In this document: positions 19,524 to 27,928 of the stretch, one piece after another | Numbering within the stretch: position 1 is the stretch's first letter | Layout: each line of letters starts with the position of its first letter | Source of the DNA: Polycladidibacter hongkongensis | GTDB taxonomy: Bacteria; Pseudomonadota; Alphaproteobacteria; Rhizobiales; Stappiaceae | Length of the DNA: 64,000 bases | Assembly: GCF_001561995.1 (NCBI RefSeq) | Contig: NZ_LLWC01000010.1 | Location: 62,001-126,000, forward strand | Direction of reading: 5' to 3' | The notes under the pieces: generated by a model | Told to the model about the DNA's origin: nothing | Database searches by the model: none | The model's input: only the letters and a program-made list of their open reading frames with translations | Program-made: the position numbers and the translations under genes

Positions 19524-20702
19524 CTAGCTGGCTGCCCGGGCCCTATCCTTTTTTTGAAGCCTTGCGGCGATACGCAGAAACTCGCGCTTGAACTTTTGCA
19601 TCTCGTCTGCGCTGGTGTTCCATCCCATTGATATACGTAGGGCACCGCGCGCCAGATCTTCTTCGCAGCCCATGGCAAGCAACACATGGGACGCACCAAC
19701 CTTGCCTGATGAACAGGCGGACCCTGACGACACCGCAATACCTGCAAGATCAAAGGCAATCAAGGCTGTTTCGGCGACCACGCCGGGTACGGTCAGACAT
19801 GTTGTGCCGGGCAAGCGCGGCGCATCTGCGCCAAAGACCACCAAATCGGGCTGTTCAAGGCGCAATTCCTGCTCCAGTTGATCACGTAGCGCCTGAGTTT
19901 CCAAACTTGGGATTTCTGCCAGAGCCGCCCGCGCGGCAGCGGCAAATGCGGCAATGCCTGCGGTGTTATGCGTGCCGGCGCGGCGCCAGCTCTCCTGCCC
20001 GCCGCCGGTGAGCAGCGGTGCGGGGCGCAGATCGCCCTTACCCATAATAAGGGCGCCCACCCCTTGCGGGCCGCCAATTTTATGGGAGGAGACCGCCATG
20101 CTGTGCGACGCAATCATAGGCTGTGACAAGGCAATACGTCCGGCGGCCTGCACCGCATCCACATGCAGCAGATGGCCGGCATCTTCCACGATGACGCCAA
20201 TTTCCTGCAGCGGCTGCAAAACGCCGGTTTCGCTGTTTGCGGCCATAACAGCGACAAGTGCGGTCTCGCCTTCAGGCAAAGCGCCAAGTTTTTCGCGCAG
20301 TATCTCAAGGTTTAGCAGGCCATTTGCATCGACCGGCAACTGCTCCACCTGCTCGGCGGAAAAACGACCACCAGCCAGCACAGAAGGGTGCTCAACGGCG
20401 CTAACAAACAGTTTGGAAAGGGTAAACGGCTGACCGTTTCTAAGCCAGATTGGCGACAGCGCGGTGACATTCGCCTCGGTGCCGCCGCTGGTAAAGGCAA
20501 CATTTGCAGGCAGCGCATCAACGAGCGCCGCAATATCTTTGCGTGCGGCCTCTATAACGCCGCTGGCTTTGCGACCAAAGGCGTGAATAGAGGACGCATT
20601 GCCCTCGCACTCGAGTGCTTCAAGCAAGACCGTACGTGCCTGCGGACGCAGTGGGGCGCTGGCATTATAATCTAGATATGTTGTTTTTGCGCCGATGGTC
20701 AT
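19524..20702 (-). CDS. Cysteine desulfurase, NifS/IscS type
   Basis: PLP enzyme giving sulfur from cysteine, the class I type, as a second sulfur source in the cluster. It has 392 residues. The PLP lysine is Lys208 (SSHKIGGPQG). The reactive cysteine is Cys330 in SSGSACSSGK, on the long loop typical of IscS/NifS. It opens the suf operon in the usual alphaproteobacterial order. No Rrf2-type regulator (IscR/RirA) gene precedes it here. The ATG lacks a clear Shine-Dalgarno. Its mRNA starts in the region that carries the Irr-like box. Confidence 0.93.
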   Translation of the reverse strand: MTIGAKTTYLDYNASAPLRPQARTVLLEALECEGNASSIHAFGRKASGVIEAARKDIAALVDALPANVAFTSGGTEANVTALSPIWLRNGQPFTLSKLFVSAVEHPSVLAGGRFSAEQVEQLPVDANGLLNLEILREKLGALPEGETALVAVMAANSETGVLQPLQEIGVIVEDAGHLLHVDAVQAAGRIALSQPMIASHSMAVSSHKIGGPQGVGALIMGKGDLRPAPLLTGGGQESWRRAGTHNTAGIAAFAAAARAALAEIPSLETQALRDQLEQELRLEQPDLVVFGADAPRLPGTTCLTVPGVVAETALIAFDLAGIAVSSGSACSSGKVGASHVLLAMGCEEDLARGALRISMGWNTSADEMQKFKREFLRIAARLQKKDRARAAS

Positions 20703-21009
20703 GGTGTAACACTGAAACTTGCGGTTATTTTTTGCCCTAATCCTTCACCAGTTGAAATGCAAACCTTGCTATTTTCCACTGTAGTGACGATAAGGAGCAC
20801 TTGAAATTCGAGAATCGCCTGTCCAAATAGCGTGGCATCGGCATAAAAACCGCCGTCTTTGCCCGATTTGGAGCAAGCTGTTTCGAATAATTCTAAACTG
20901 GGTTTTATAAAACTTGCTATGCGCAGTCAAGTTTGATTCTACGCATACTAGGTATTTCCCCTAGGCATAGCCAGGAAATATCACAGATAGAAAAGGATTG
21001 CGATCGCTT
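20703..21009. other. Divergent promoter region of suf and hydrolase genes
   Basis: 307 bases between the iscS-like gene (minus) and the alpha/beta hydrolase gene (plus). It contains an Irr-like palindrome at 20881-20897, described separately. No small gene is seen. Confidence 0.6.
20881..20897. promoter_or_regulatory. Candidate Irr box (iron control element)
   Basis: TTTCGAATAATTCTAAA is a near-perfect palindrome centred on an A, one mismatch from the TTTAGAA...TTCTAAA pattern known for the heme-responsive regulator Irr of Rhizobiales and relatives. It lies about 180 bases upstream of the iscS-like start and about 110 bases upstream of the hydrolase. Iron control of suf operons by Irr and RirA is established in relatives; here it is an inference from the motif. 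Confidence 0.55.
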
Positions 21010-21666
21010 ATGCCTGAGGTGATCTTTAACGGCCCGGCGGGCCGACTGGAAGGCCGCTTCCATCCTGCCAAAAAGCGTAATGCACCGATTGCGCTGCTGC
21101 TGCACCTGCACCCGCAATTTGGCGGCACGATGAACAACCAGATCATCTACCAGATGTATTATATGTTTGCGCAGCGTGGATTTGCGGTGCTTCGCTTCAA
21201 CTTCCGCGGTGTGGGCCGCTCGCAAGGGCAGTTTGACCATGGGCAAGGCGAGCTGTCGGATGCAGCAGCTGCACTTGACTGGGTACAATCCATTCATCCC
21301 GATGCACGCTCTTGCTGGATCGCCGGATTTTCCTTTGGCGCATGGATCGGCATGCAGCTGTTGATGCGCCGGCCTGAAGTGGAGGGCTTCATCTCCATTG
21401 CGCCACCTGCAAACCTGCATGACTTTTCCTTCCTCGCCCCCTGCCCGTCTTCGGGCCTGATTATTCACGGGGATCAAGACAAAGTTGTCCCGCAAAAGGA
21501 TGTGCAGGCACTGGTGGACAAGCTGAAAACCCAAAAGGGCATCGTTATCGATCATGAAGTGATGCCAGGTGCCAACCACTTCTTTGAAAACAACGTGGAT
21601 GGCCTGATCGACAATTGCGCCGGTTATCTGGACAAGCGTCTTGGGATGCTGCCGCCAAGCGAGTAG
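21010..21666 (+). CDS. Alpha/beta hydrolase
   Basis: Cytoplasmic serine hydrolase-like protein of 218 residues. The nucleophile elbow is GFSFGAW (Ser108), with the acid in IHGDQDKVVP (Asp155 or Asp157) and the base in PGANHFF (His190). LHPQFGGTMNNQ near residue 35 carries the oxyanion-hole region of this COG2945-like group. Substrate unknown. The ATG at 21010 has AAGGA twelve bases upstream; the TTG four codons earlier overlaps that site. It is divergent from the suf operon; such a hydrolase next to suf is common in related genomes (recollection, not checked). Confidence 0.9.
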   Translation: MPEVIFNGPAGRLEGRFHPAKKRNAPIALLLHLHPQFGGTMNNQIIYQMYYMFAQRGFAVLRFNFRGVGRSQGQFDHGQGELSDAAAALDWVQSIHPDARSCWIAGFSFGAWIGMQLLMRRPEVEGFISIAPPANLHDFSFLAPCPSSGLIIHGDQDKVVPQKDVQALVDKLKTQKGIVIDHEVMPGANHFFENNVDGLIDNCAGYLDKRLGMLPPSE

Positions 21667-21688
21667 TCGACGGTGTGATAAATGCATT

Positions 21689-21719
21689 AAAAAAGCCCGG
21701 CGTAGTTGCCGGGCTTTTT
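21689..21719. terminator. Bidirectional terminator between hydrolase and NDUFA12 genes
   Basis: AAAAAAGCCCGGC and GCCGGGCTTTTT form a strong stem with a GTAGTT-type loop. The A-run and T-run serve both strands. It sits between two convergent genes and so ends both. Confidence 0.88.
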
Positions 21720-21739
21720 GTTTTGCTGAGTTTTTTAAC

Positions 21740-22126
21740 CTAGTCGGTCGGAGACCATGCCTCATAATCTCCGGTGACTTGCGGGCGCTGGCCATCTGCC
21801 AAGAGCGAGCCTTTCGGGCGGTAGGCCATATCAGTGCCGGTATAATTGGGCTGGAATGGCTTTTCCCACTCGTAGTGTGCGGGGTTTCCGGCAGCGGGCA
21901 CTTCATCAGTGCGATGGTGCATCCAGCCGTGCCAGCCAGCAGGAATAAGCGAGGCCTCGGTTAAATCTTTGTAGATCACCCAGCGGCGCTTGCCACCTTT
22001 TTCCTGATAGTAGACATTGCCAAACTGGTCTTCGCCGACCTTCTCGCCCTTGCGCCATGTGAAAAAACGCGTACCGAGAGTCTGGCTGTTCCACCATGTA
22101 AAAAGTTGCAGAACAAAGTTTTTCAT
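21740..22126 (-). CDS. NADH:ubiquinone oxidoreductase subunit NDUFA12 homologue
   Basis: Accessory subunit of respiratory complex I, the homologue of mitochondrial B17.2/NDUFA12, found in alphaproteobacteria. It has 128 residues and no membrane segment. The family core is GEDQFGNVYYQ followed by RWVIYKD, then PAGWHGWMHHRTDE and YEWEKPFQPNYTGT. It sits on the inner face of complex I near the Q module. The ATG has GGAGCGG upstream. It is alone, far from any nuo operon in this window. Confidence 0.95.
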   Translation of the reverse strand: MKNFVLQLFTWWNSQTLGTRFFTWRKGEKVGEDQFGNVYYQEKGGKRRWVIYKDLTEASLIPAGWHGWMHHRTDEVPAAGNPAHYEWEKPFQPNYTGTDMAYRPKGSLLADGQRPQVTGDYEAWSPTD

Positions 22127-22253
22127 CGGGACCGCTCCTTCGCCCTATCGCTTAATCGGTAATTGGGCGGGAATATGGCGACATCGCGCCGCAGTGTCCA
22201 GCCCTTTTCTATGAAATTGTGCGGATTGCTGCCGCACACTACCCTTTAACCGC

Positions 22254-23066
22254 CTAGCGCTTTTTCGTTTTCAAGCTGCGCCGTAGTTCAAACGCCGCTT
22301 CAAGTGGAGTGCGAGGCGCATCCTTAGTGTCCTTGTTATAGCCGCGGGTGTAGCCGTAGGGCCGTTGAGATTTACCAACCAGAACTTCCGCTTTTGCGGG
22401 CTGAGCCTCAAATTCTGTCGTTTTAGTTACTTTAGTTGGATGCTGGATCTGCGAGGCTTTTGAATCGGGATAAGCGGGAGAGTTTGCGCGCTCTTTGGGG
22501 GAACTGGCGCGATCAGCTATCTCGTCAAGACGGCGACGCGACTCGCTACTCATCAGCTCGGCCTTTTTTATCGCATTGTATTTGGATTCATTTTGCTGCA
22601 AGCGTCGCTCGATGCCCTCCAGCACTAGCGAGCCGGTTGCATTCATCACCATTTCACGGCGATCCAAGCAGACCCAATCCAAACATTTTTTTAGCGCTAC
22701 AGCAGAAATCGGTTTTACCAGCAGATGGTGCGCCCCTGCCCGCATTGCCTTAGTGACATTCTCGCGTGTGCCATGAGCGGTCACAAATACCACGGGCACA
22801 TAGCAAAGCGGAGCCATCTTAGTGGTTCGAATTGCATGGATCATGTCAAGCCCGCTCAAAGGAGACATCTCCCAATCGGACAGAATTAAATCCGGCGCTT
22901 CGCTCATCATAGCAGTGATTGCAGGTTCTGGGCCATCGAACACCCGCACCCGTTTCACACCGAGCGAATTTAGCAATGTGCGCATGATGGACTGGACGGC
23001 GCGCGAGTCTTCAACGACAACCACATCCAGTTCACTGACCTGTTTCCCAAGGGCAACGTGATTCAC
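22254..23066 (-). CDS. Receiver-domain protein with variable C-terminus
   Basis: CheY-like response regulator of 270 residues. The receiver domain (about residues 12-125) has the acidic pair in VVVVEDSRA, the phosphate-accepting Asp64 (LILSDWEMSP), Thr96 (FVTAHG) and Lys118 (LLVKPIS). The remaining ~145 residues are Lys/Ser/Glu-rich, with a likely coiled coil near 155-195 and no known output domain; the tail is probably disordered. The GTG at 23066 has AGGAGAG about nine bases upstream; another GTG at 23114 extends the frame by 16 residues without a ribosome site. No histidine kinase is adjacent. The output is probably protein-protein interaction (inference). Confidence 0.88.
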   Translation of the reverse strand: MNHVALGKQVSELDVVVVEDSRAVQSIMRTLLNSLGVKRVRVFDGPEPAITAMMSEAPDLILSDWEMSPLSGLDMIHAIRTTKMAPLCYVPVVFVTAHGTRENVTKAMRAGAHHLLVKPISAVALKKCLDWVCLDRREMVMNATGSLVLEGIERRLQQNESKYNAIKKAELMSSESRRRLDEIADRASSPKERANSPAYPDSKASQIQHPTKVTKTTEFEAQPAKAEVLVGKSQRPYGYTRGYNKDTKDAPRTPLEAAFELRRSLKTKKR

Positions 23067-23882
23067 GGTACTACGCTCTCCTGCCCGCTCGACAAAGGCT
23101 TTGCGACTCAGCACTTGTTGCGATCATGGAACCAAAGTTTGGCCACGCTCGCACCAGACACGGGGGATCTGTTTTTCTTGTTTTCGTAAGCTGAGTTCAT
23201 ATGTTCTACCACTTTCACGGGAAAAGCCCTAGGGGAGACTTACTAAGCGTCGACGAGATACACACAGGTTTATCAAAAAAAAGCATATCATCCCTGCTTT
23301 TCACAGGAACCCAGAGGCAGGAAATCAATTAATCCCGCTCAGGCAAGATGTGGCGCAAAAACCGTGCCATTGGCGCAATTCCGGCAATATCGTGGCAGCA
23401 GCAGCGCTCACCCCTTCAATTTGTGGGGTGCCGAGCGCTTCAGACCCACTACATTTGGTGGGGTTTCGGTATTCACAGAACCAATTTGTAGCAGTTCATG
23501 CGCTTGACGGGCACCTGCGATTCACACTAGTTTGAGCTCGTTCGCGGCGCATTGCGCTTGGCAAGCAGACTGCTTCCACTCTCGTCACGTAACAAACCCA
23601 TATTTGTAATGCGTATGTCCGTACTTTGCACCATGCATTGTTGCGGCAGCGCTTTTTTTTCGGCCTTATGGTCCTATATATGGTGTTGCAAGAGTGCAGA
23701 TATACCAAATCTTGATGGTTTGGTGCTATTGTGATGAAGTTGAAGCCATGCAATAGACGACGCGATCCTCGTGTAAACATTCAGGTTCTGGCGCTGCGGC
23801 GGCGCCGGTTCCCCTATGCTGTTTGCGCAGGTTATTCTTCTATGGGGCCCGGCCCCACCCAGATGCGAAGGGGGCATTGACG
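23067..23882. other. Long intergenic region upstream of nrdJ, about 815 bases
   Basis: Separates the divergent receiver gene and nrdJ. It holds a candidate NrdR box at 23671-23686. A CACCCC/GGGGTG hairpin sits at about 23410-23432, with a similar GTGGGGT motif repeated about 45 bases on. I see no B12 riboswitch pattern and no convincing small gene. A small RNA here cannot be ruled out. Confidence 0.4.
23671..23686. promoter_or_regulatory. Candidate NrdR box upstream of nrdJ
   Basis: GTCCTATATATGGTGT matches 12 of 16 positions of the NrdR consensus ACACWATATATWGTGT, including the whole central CTATATAT core and the right half. A weaker match (9 of 16) starts 31 bases on at 23702, the spacing typical of paired NrdR boxes. 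NrdR represses ribonucleotide reductase genes in response to dATP/ATP. The site is about 200 bases before the nrdJ start. Confidence 0.5.
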
Positions 23883-26800
23883 ATGAAATTCGAACGGCGT
23901 TACACCAGCGAGGGGCAATCCCCCTACGCAGACATCGAGTTTAACCGCCGGACCAGCGAGATTCGCAATCCGGATGGCTCTGTTGTGTTTCGTCTTGAGG
24001 ATTTTGCGGCCCCAAAGCAGTTTTCCCAAGTTGCCTCTGATATTCTGGCACAAAAGTACTTCCGCAAGGCGGGCGTCCCTGCCAAACTAAAGCCGGTAGA
24101 AGAAAACAGCGTTCCCAGCTGGCTCTGGCGCTCGGTTCCAGATGATGCAGCCTTAGCTGACATGGATGAAAGCGAACGCTTCGGCTCCGAGGATGACTCG
24201 CGCCAAGTTTTTGATCGTCTGGCTGGCACTTGGACCTACTGGGGCTGGAAAGGTGGCTATTTTGACGGCGAGGAAGACGCCAGAGCTTTCTTTGACGAAC
24301 TTCGCTACATGTTGGCGACACAAAAAGTTGCGCCTAACTCACCACAATGGTTCAACACCGGTCTCAACTGGGCCTATGGCATCGACGGCCCCGGTCAGGG
24401 GCATTATTATGTCGATTTTGAAAGCGGTGAACTGGTGCGCTCTGCCACCGCCTACACCCACCCGCAGCCACATGCCTGCTTTATTCAGTCGGTCGATGAT
24501 GATCTGGTAAACGACAACGGCATTATGGACTTGTGGGTGCGCGAAGCCCGTCTGTTCAAGTACGGTTCGGGTACGGGCACCAACTTTTCTTCTTTGCGCG
24601 CCTCGGGCGAGCGTTTGGCGGGCGGCGGCAAATCCTCCGGCCTGATGAGCTTCTTGAAAATTGGTGACCGGGCAGCCGGTGCGATTAAATCCGGCGGCAC
24701 CACCCGCCGCGCTGCTAAAATGGTGGTGGTTGATATCGACCATCCGGACGTTGAAGAATTTGTCACTTGGAAAGTGACCGAGGAGCAAAAGGTTGCGGCG
24801 CTGGTGACCGGCTCGAAGATTTGCCAGAAGCATTTGCAGGCGGTGATGAAGGCCTGTGTCAATTGCGAAGGCTCTGGTGATGATTGCTTCGATCCCACGA
24901 AAAACCCGGCGCTCAAGCGCGAAATGCGCACGGCGAAAAAGGCTCTTATTCCCGACAATTACATCCAGCGCGTTGTGCAGTTTGCCCGTCAAGGATACAA
25001 GAGCATCGAGTTCCCCGTCTATAATACTGATTGGGATTCTGAGGCTTACATTACTGTCGCCGGCCAAAACTCTAACAACTCCGTTCGTGTCACCGATGGC
25101 TTCTTGGAAGCAGTCAGCAATGACAGTGACTGGGATTTGATTGCCCGCACCACTGGGAAAACGGCAAAAACCGTCAAGGCCCGCGATTTGTGGGAGCAGA
25201 TCGGGTATGCCGCGTGGGCCTCTGCCGATCCGGGCTTGCAGTATCACACCACCATCAACGATTGGCACACCTGCCCGGAAGGGGGCGAAATCCGCGCCTC
25301 CAACCCTTGTTCGGAATACATGTTCCTTGATGATACGGCGTGTAATCTTGCTTCCCTTAATCTGTTGCAGTTCCGCAATGACGACAAGAGCTTCGATTTC
25401 GAGCGCTTCGAGCACGCCACTCGCCTATGGACGGTGGTGCTGGAAATCTCGGTGCTGATGGCGCAGTTCCCTTCCAAGCAGATCGCACAGCGCTCCTACG
25501 ATTACCGCACCTTGGGCCTTGGCTATGCCAATATTGGAGGCTTACTGATGACCTCTGGTATCTCCTATGATAGCGACGAGGGTCGCGCCCTTTGTGGTGC
25601 CATTACCGCAATTATGACCGGTGTTTGCTATGCCACATCGGCTGAGATGGCCGGCGAGCTTGGCCCCTTCCCGCTATATGAGGAAAACGCAGCGCATATG
25701 CTGCGGGTGATCCGCAATCACCGCCGCGCTGCTCGCAGTGAACGCGAGGGCTATGAAGCCCTCTCTACCCTGCCGGTTGCCTTGGATGCTGACAATTGCC
25801 CAGAGCCCATTCTCGTTGAACGGGCGCGTACTGCATGGGATGCCGCGCTCAGCCTTGGTGAACAACATGGCTATCGCAATGCGCAGGTAAGCGTGATTGC
25901 GCCAACTGGCACCATCGGGCTGGTGATGGACTGCGACACCACCGGCATCGAGCCTGATTTTGCGCTGGTGAAATTCAAAAAGCTGGCGGGCGGCGGTTAC
26001 TTCAAAATCATCAACCGCGCCGTACCTGAAGCCTTGGAAAAGCTTGGCTATAGCGCTAGTGAGATTGCGGAGATCGAGGCTTATGCGGTGGGTCACGGCT
26101 CGCTAGATCAGGCTCCGGCGATCAATCCCGGCTCTTTGCGGGCGAAAGGCTTGGATGATGAGGCCTTCGCTAAACTGAAAGCCAGCTTGGGCTCTGCTTT
26201 TGATATCAAGTTTGTGTTCAACCGCTGGACCCTTGGCGATGCGCTGCTTACCGAGAAGCTCGGTGTTTCTGCCGAACAGCTGGAAGATATGGAGTTTAAC
26301 CTGCTGGCCCATCTGGGCTTTAGCAAAGGTGAGATCGAGGCTGCCAACACCCATGTTTGCGGTGCGATGACACTGGAAGGCGCACCACACTTAAAAGAAG
26401 AACACTATCCGGTGTTTGACTGCGCCAACCCGTGTGGCCGCCTTGGCAAGCGGTATCTGTCTGTTGACAGCCACATCCGCATGATGGCGGCAGCTCAGCC
26501 GTTTATCTCCGGTGCGATATCCAAAACTATCAATATGCCGAATGATGCCAGCACCGAAGATTGTAAAGACGCTTATATGCTGTCTTGGAAACTCGGCCTG
26601 AAAGCTAATGCGCTTTACCGTGATGGCTCCAAACTCTCGCAGCCATTGAATGCACAGCTGCTTGAAGATGAAGACGATGGCGAGCTGGATAGCGCTGCCG
26701 AGACGCTGGCCGCGCAGCCACAGGCCGCGCGTGCGGAAGCTGTAGCGGAGCGCATTGTGGAACGGGTGGTGGAGCGCGCAATTCGCACTCGCGAAAAACT

Positions 26801-27542
26801 GCCTAACCGGCGCAAAGGCTACACGCAAAAAGCATCTGTTGGTGGCCACAAGGTGTATCTGACCACCGGCGAATATCAGGATGGCCGCATCGGCGAAATT
26901 TTCATTGATATGCACAAGGAAGGCGCGGCTTTCCGTTCGTTGATGAACAACTTTGCCATCGCCATTTCCCTTGGCCTGCAATATGGCGTGCCACTGGAAG
27001 AGTATGTGGATGCCTTCACATTCACCCGCTTTGAGCCAGCTGGCATGGTTATGGGCAATGATGCCATCAAGAACGCCACGTCCATTCTTGATTACATCTT
27101 CCGCGAGCTAGCTGTTTCCTATCTTGGACGCCATGATCTTGCGCATGTTCCTCCAGAGGCACTTGGTAACACCACGTCAACTTCCCCCGCGCGCGCTCCA
27201 GCTGAGGATGGTTCCAACGAGGGGCCGGCAATGGTGTCGCACGGCTTGGTGCGCGGCCAAACCGAGCGCTTCCGAGTGGTTGCAGATAATGAGGTCTCGC
27301 TGGTGGCTGGCGAGGTTCGTGCTCAGGCAGGTAGTCATTCAGCCGCTGCCCCACAAGACACAGTGGTACAAATGGGCAGCGCCGAAGTTGTAGCCAAACA
27401 ATCTGTGTCGACCCAGGTCGCACAGGCAAGGATGAAGGGCTATGAGGGTGAGAGCTGCTCGGAGTGCGGCAACTTCACCATGGTGCGCAATGGCACCTGC
27501 CTAAAATGCGACACCTGCGGCTCCACCAGCGGCTGCAGCTAA
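23883..27542 (+). CDS. nrdJ: Vitamin B12-dependent (class II) ribonucleotide reductase
   Basis: Makes deoxyribonucleotides from ribonucleotides using adenosylcobalamin, with or without oxygen. The 1219-residue protein is of the long NrdJ type. [21 protein letters not shown] (about 480) is the hallmark region with active-site Cys. Other markers are QQWFNTGL-like text near 160, [21 protein letters not shown] (about 675) and a C-terminal zinc-ribbon-like cysteine cluster (CSECGNF, then [13 protein letters not shown]). The cysteine tail is thought to re-reduce the active site. The ATG at 23883 starts the conserved N-terminus; the frame is open for 20 more codons upstream. Candidate NrdR sites lie upstream. 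B12 is needed, and no B12 gene is in the window. Confidence 0.97.
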   Translation: MKFERRYTSEGQSPYADIEFNRRTSEIRNPDGSVVFRLEDFAAPKQFSQVASDILAQKYFRKAGVPAKLKPVEENSVPSWLWRSVPDDAALADMDESERFGSEDDSRQVFDRLAGTWTYWGWKGGYFDGEEDARAFFDELRYMLATQKVAPNSPQWFNTGLNWAYGIDGPGQGHYYVDFESGELVRSATAYTHPQPHACFIQSVDDDLVNDNGIMDLWVREARLFKYGSGTGTNFSSLRASGERLAGGGKSSGLMSFLKIGDRAAGAIKSGGTTRRAAKMVVVDIDHPDVEEFVTWKVTEEQKVAALVTGSKICQKHLQAVMKACVNCEGSGDDCFDPTKNPALKREMRTAKKALIPDNYIQRVVQFARQGYKSIEFPVYNTDWDSEAYITVAGQNSNNSVRVTDGFLEAVSNDSDWDLIARTTGKTAKTVKARDLWEQIGYAAWASADPGLQYHTTINDWHTCPEGGEIRASNPCSEYMFLDDTACNLASLNLLQFRNDDKSFDFERFEHATRLWTVVLEISVLMAQFPSKQIAQRSYDYRTLGLGYANIGGLLMTSGISYDSDEGRALCGAITAIMTGVCYATSAEMAGELGPFPLYEENAAHMLRVIRNHRRAARSEREGYEALSTLPVALDADNCPEPILVERARTAWDAALSLGEQHGYRNAQVSVIAPTGTIGLVMDCDTTGIEPDFALVKFKKLAGGGYFKIINRAVPEALEKLGYSASEIAEIEAYAVGHGSLDQAPAINPGSLRAKGLDDEAFAKLKASLGSAFDIKFVFNRWTLGDALLTEKLGVSAEQLEDMEFNLLAHLGFSKGEIEAANTHVCGAMTLEGAPHLKEEHYPVFDCANPCGRLGKRYLSVDSHIRMMAAAQPFISGAISKTINMPNDASTEDCKDAYMLSWKLGLKANALYRDGSKLSQPLNAQLLEDEDDGELDSAAETLAAQPQAARAEAVAERIVERVVERAIRTREKLPNRRKGYTQKASVGGHKVYLTTGEYQDGRIGEIFIDMHKEGAAFRSLMNNFAIAISLGLQYGVPLEEYVDAFTFTRFEPAGMVMGNDAIKNATSILDYIFRELAVSYLGRHDLAHVPPEALGNTTSTSPARAPAEDGSNEGPAMVSHGLVRGQTERFRVVADNEVSLVAGEVRAQAGSHSAAAPQDTVVQMGSAEVVAKQSVSTQVAQARMKGYEGESCSECGNFTMVRNGTCLKCDTCGSTSGCS

Positions 27543-27620
27543 GCCCACTCCTCGCCCCAAGAGCAGCGCCACTGCAAGGGCGCGCTCTTCAGGGGCGCTC
27601 GTCAGGGGCGCTAATAATGA

Positions 27621-27649
27621 AAAGCCCCGGGGCTTTGGCCCGGGGTTTT
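27621..27649 (+). terminator. Terminator of nrdJ
   Basis: AAAAGCCCCGGG, loop GCTTTGG, CCCGGGGTTTT. It is a strong GC stem with a T-run, about 80 bases after the nrdJ stop. Confidence 0.8.
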
Positions 27650-27730
27650 GCCGTTTCACTGTCACCTACTTTTTGCTGCCAGATTTTACGGGCGTTTTTT
27701 AGCGCGCGGCGTTGCCAAGCGGCTTTTTGT

Positions 27731-27759
27731 TTTCCAGCCTTATTCCAATGAGTTATACT
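27731..27759 (+). promoter_or_regulatory. Possible acnB promoter
   Basis: TTTCCA, 17-base spacer, TATACT. This resembles a sigma-70-type promoter, with four and five of six matches. It would give a ~165-base leader that carries the repeats described at 27832-27908. Weak evidence. Confidence 0.25.
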
Positions 27760-27831
27760 GGACACTGCACCTGATTTCAGCACAAGCCGCAATCCCTTGT
27801 TTTAAAAAATCTTGCGAGTCGATGCCGTTTG

Positions 27832-27908
27832 GTATACAACCGCATACAACAAACAAGACCTGCAATGTTTGAATGTATTGCGTTGCAGGTCAAACAGCTG
27901 CATACAAC
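27832..27908 (+). repeat. Three GYATACAAC direct repeats plus inverted repeat in acnB leader
   Basis: GTATACAAC (27832-27840), GCATACAAC (27842-27850) and GCATACAAC (27900-27908) stand in the same orientation; the first two are ten bases apart, one helix turn. Between the second and third lies GACCTGCAA (27857-27865) paired with TTGCAGGTC (27883-27891), a perfect 9-bp stem with a 17-base loop. The set ends 20 bases before the acnB ATG. It looks like an operator, possibly of a GntR-type repressor, combined with an mRNA hairpin; the regulator is not known. Confidence 0.55.
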
Positions 27909-27928
27909 ACAAAATCGCCAGGTAAATC

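Larger units (their letters stand above)
27543..27928. other. nrdJ-acnB intergenic region with repeats
   Basis: 386 bases. It holds the nrdJ terminator, a possible acnB promoter, three GYATACAAC repeats and a 9-bp inverted repeat, each listed separately. CAGGGGCGCT occurs twice near 27591-27612. Confidence 0.6.

Noticed and set aside
23067-23882. Possible cobalamin riboswitch upstream of nrdJ
   Set aside because: I could not find the conserved B12-box type sequence or the expected pairing; only the NrdR-like boxes stood out.
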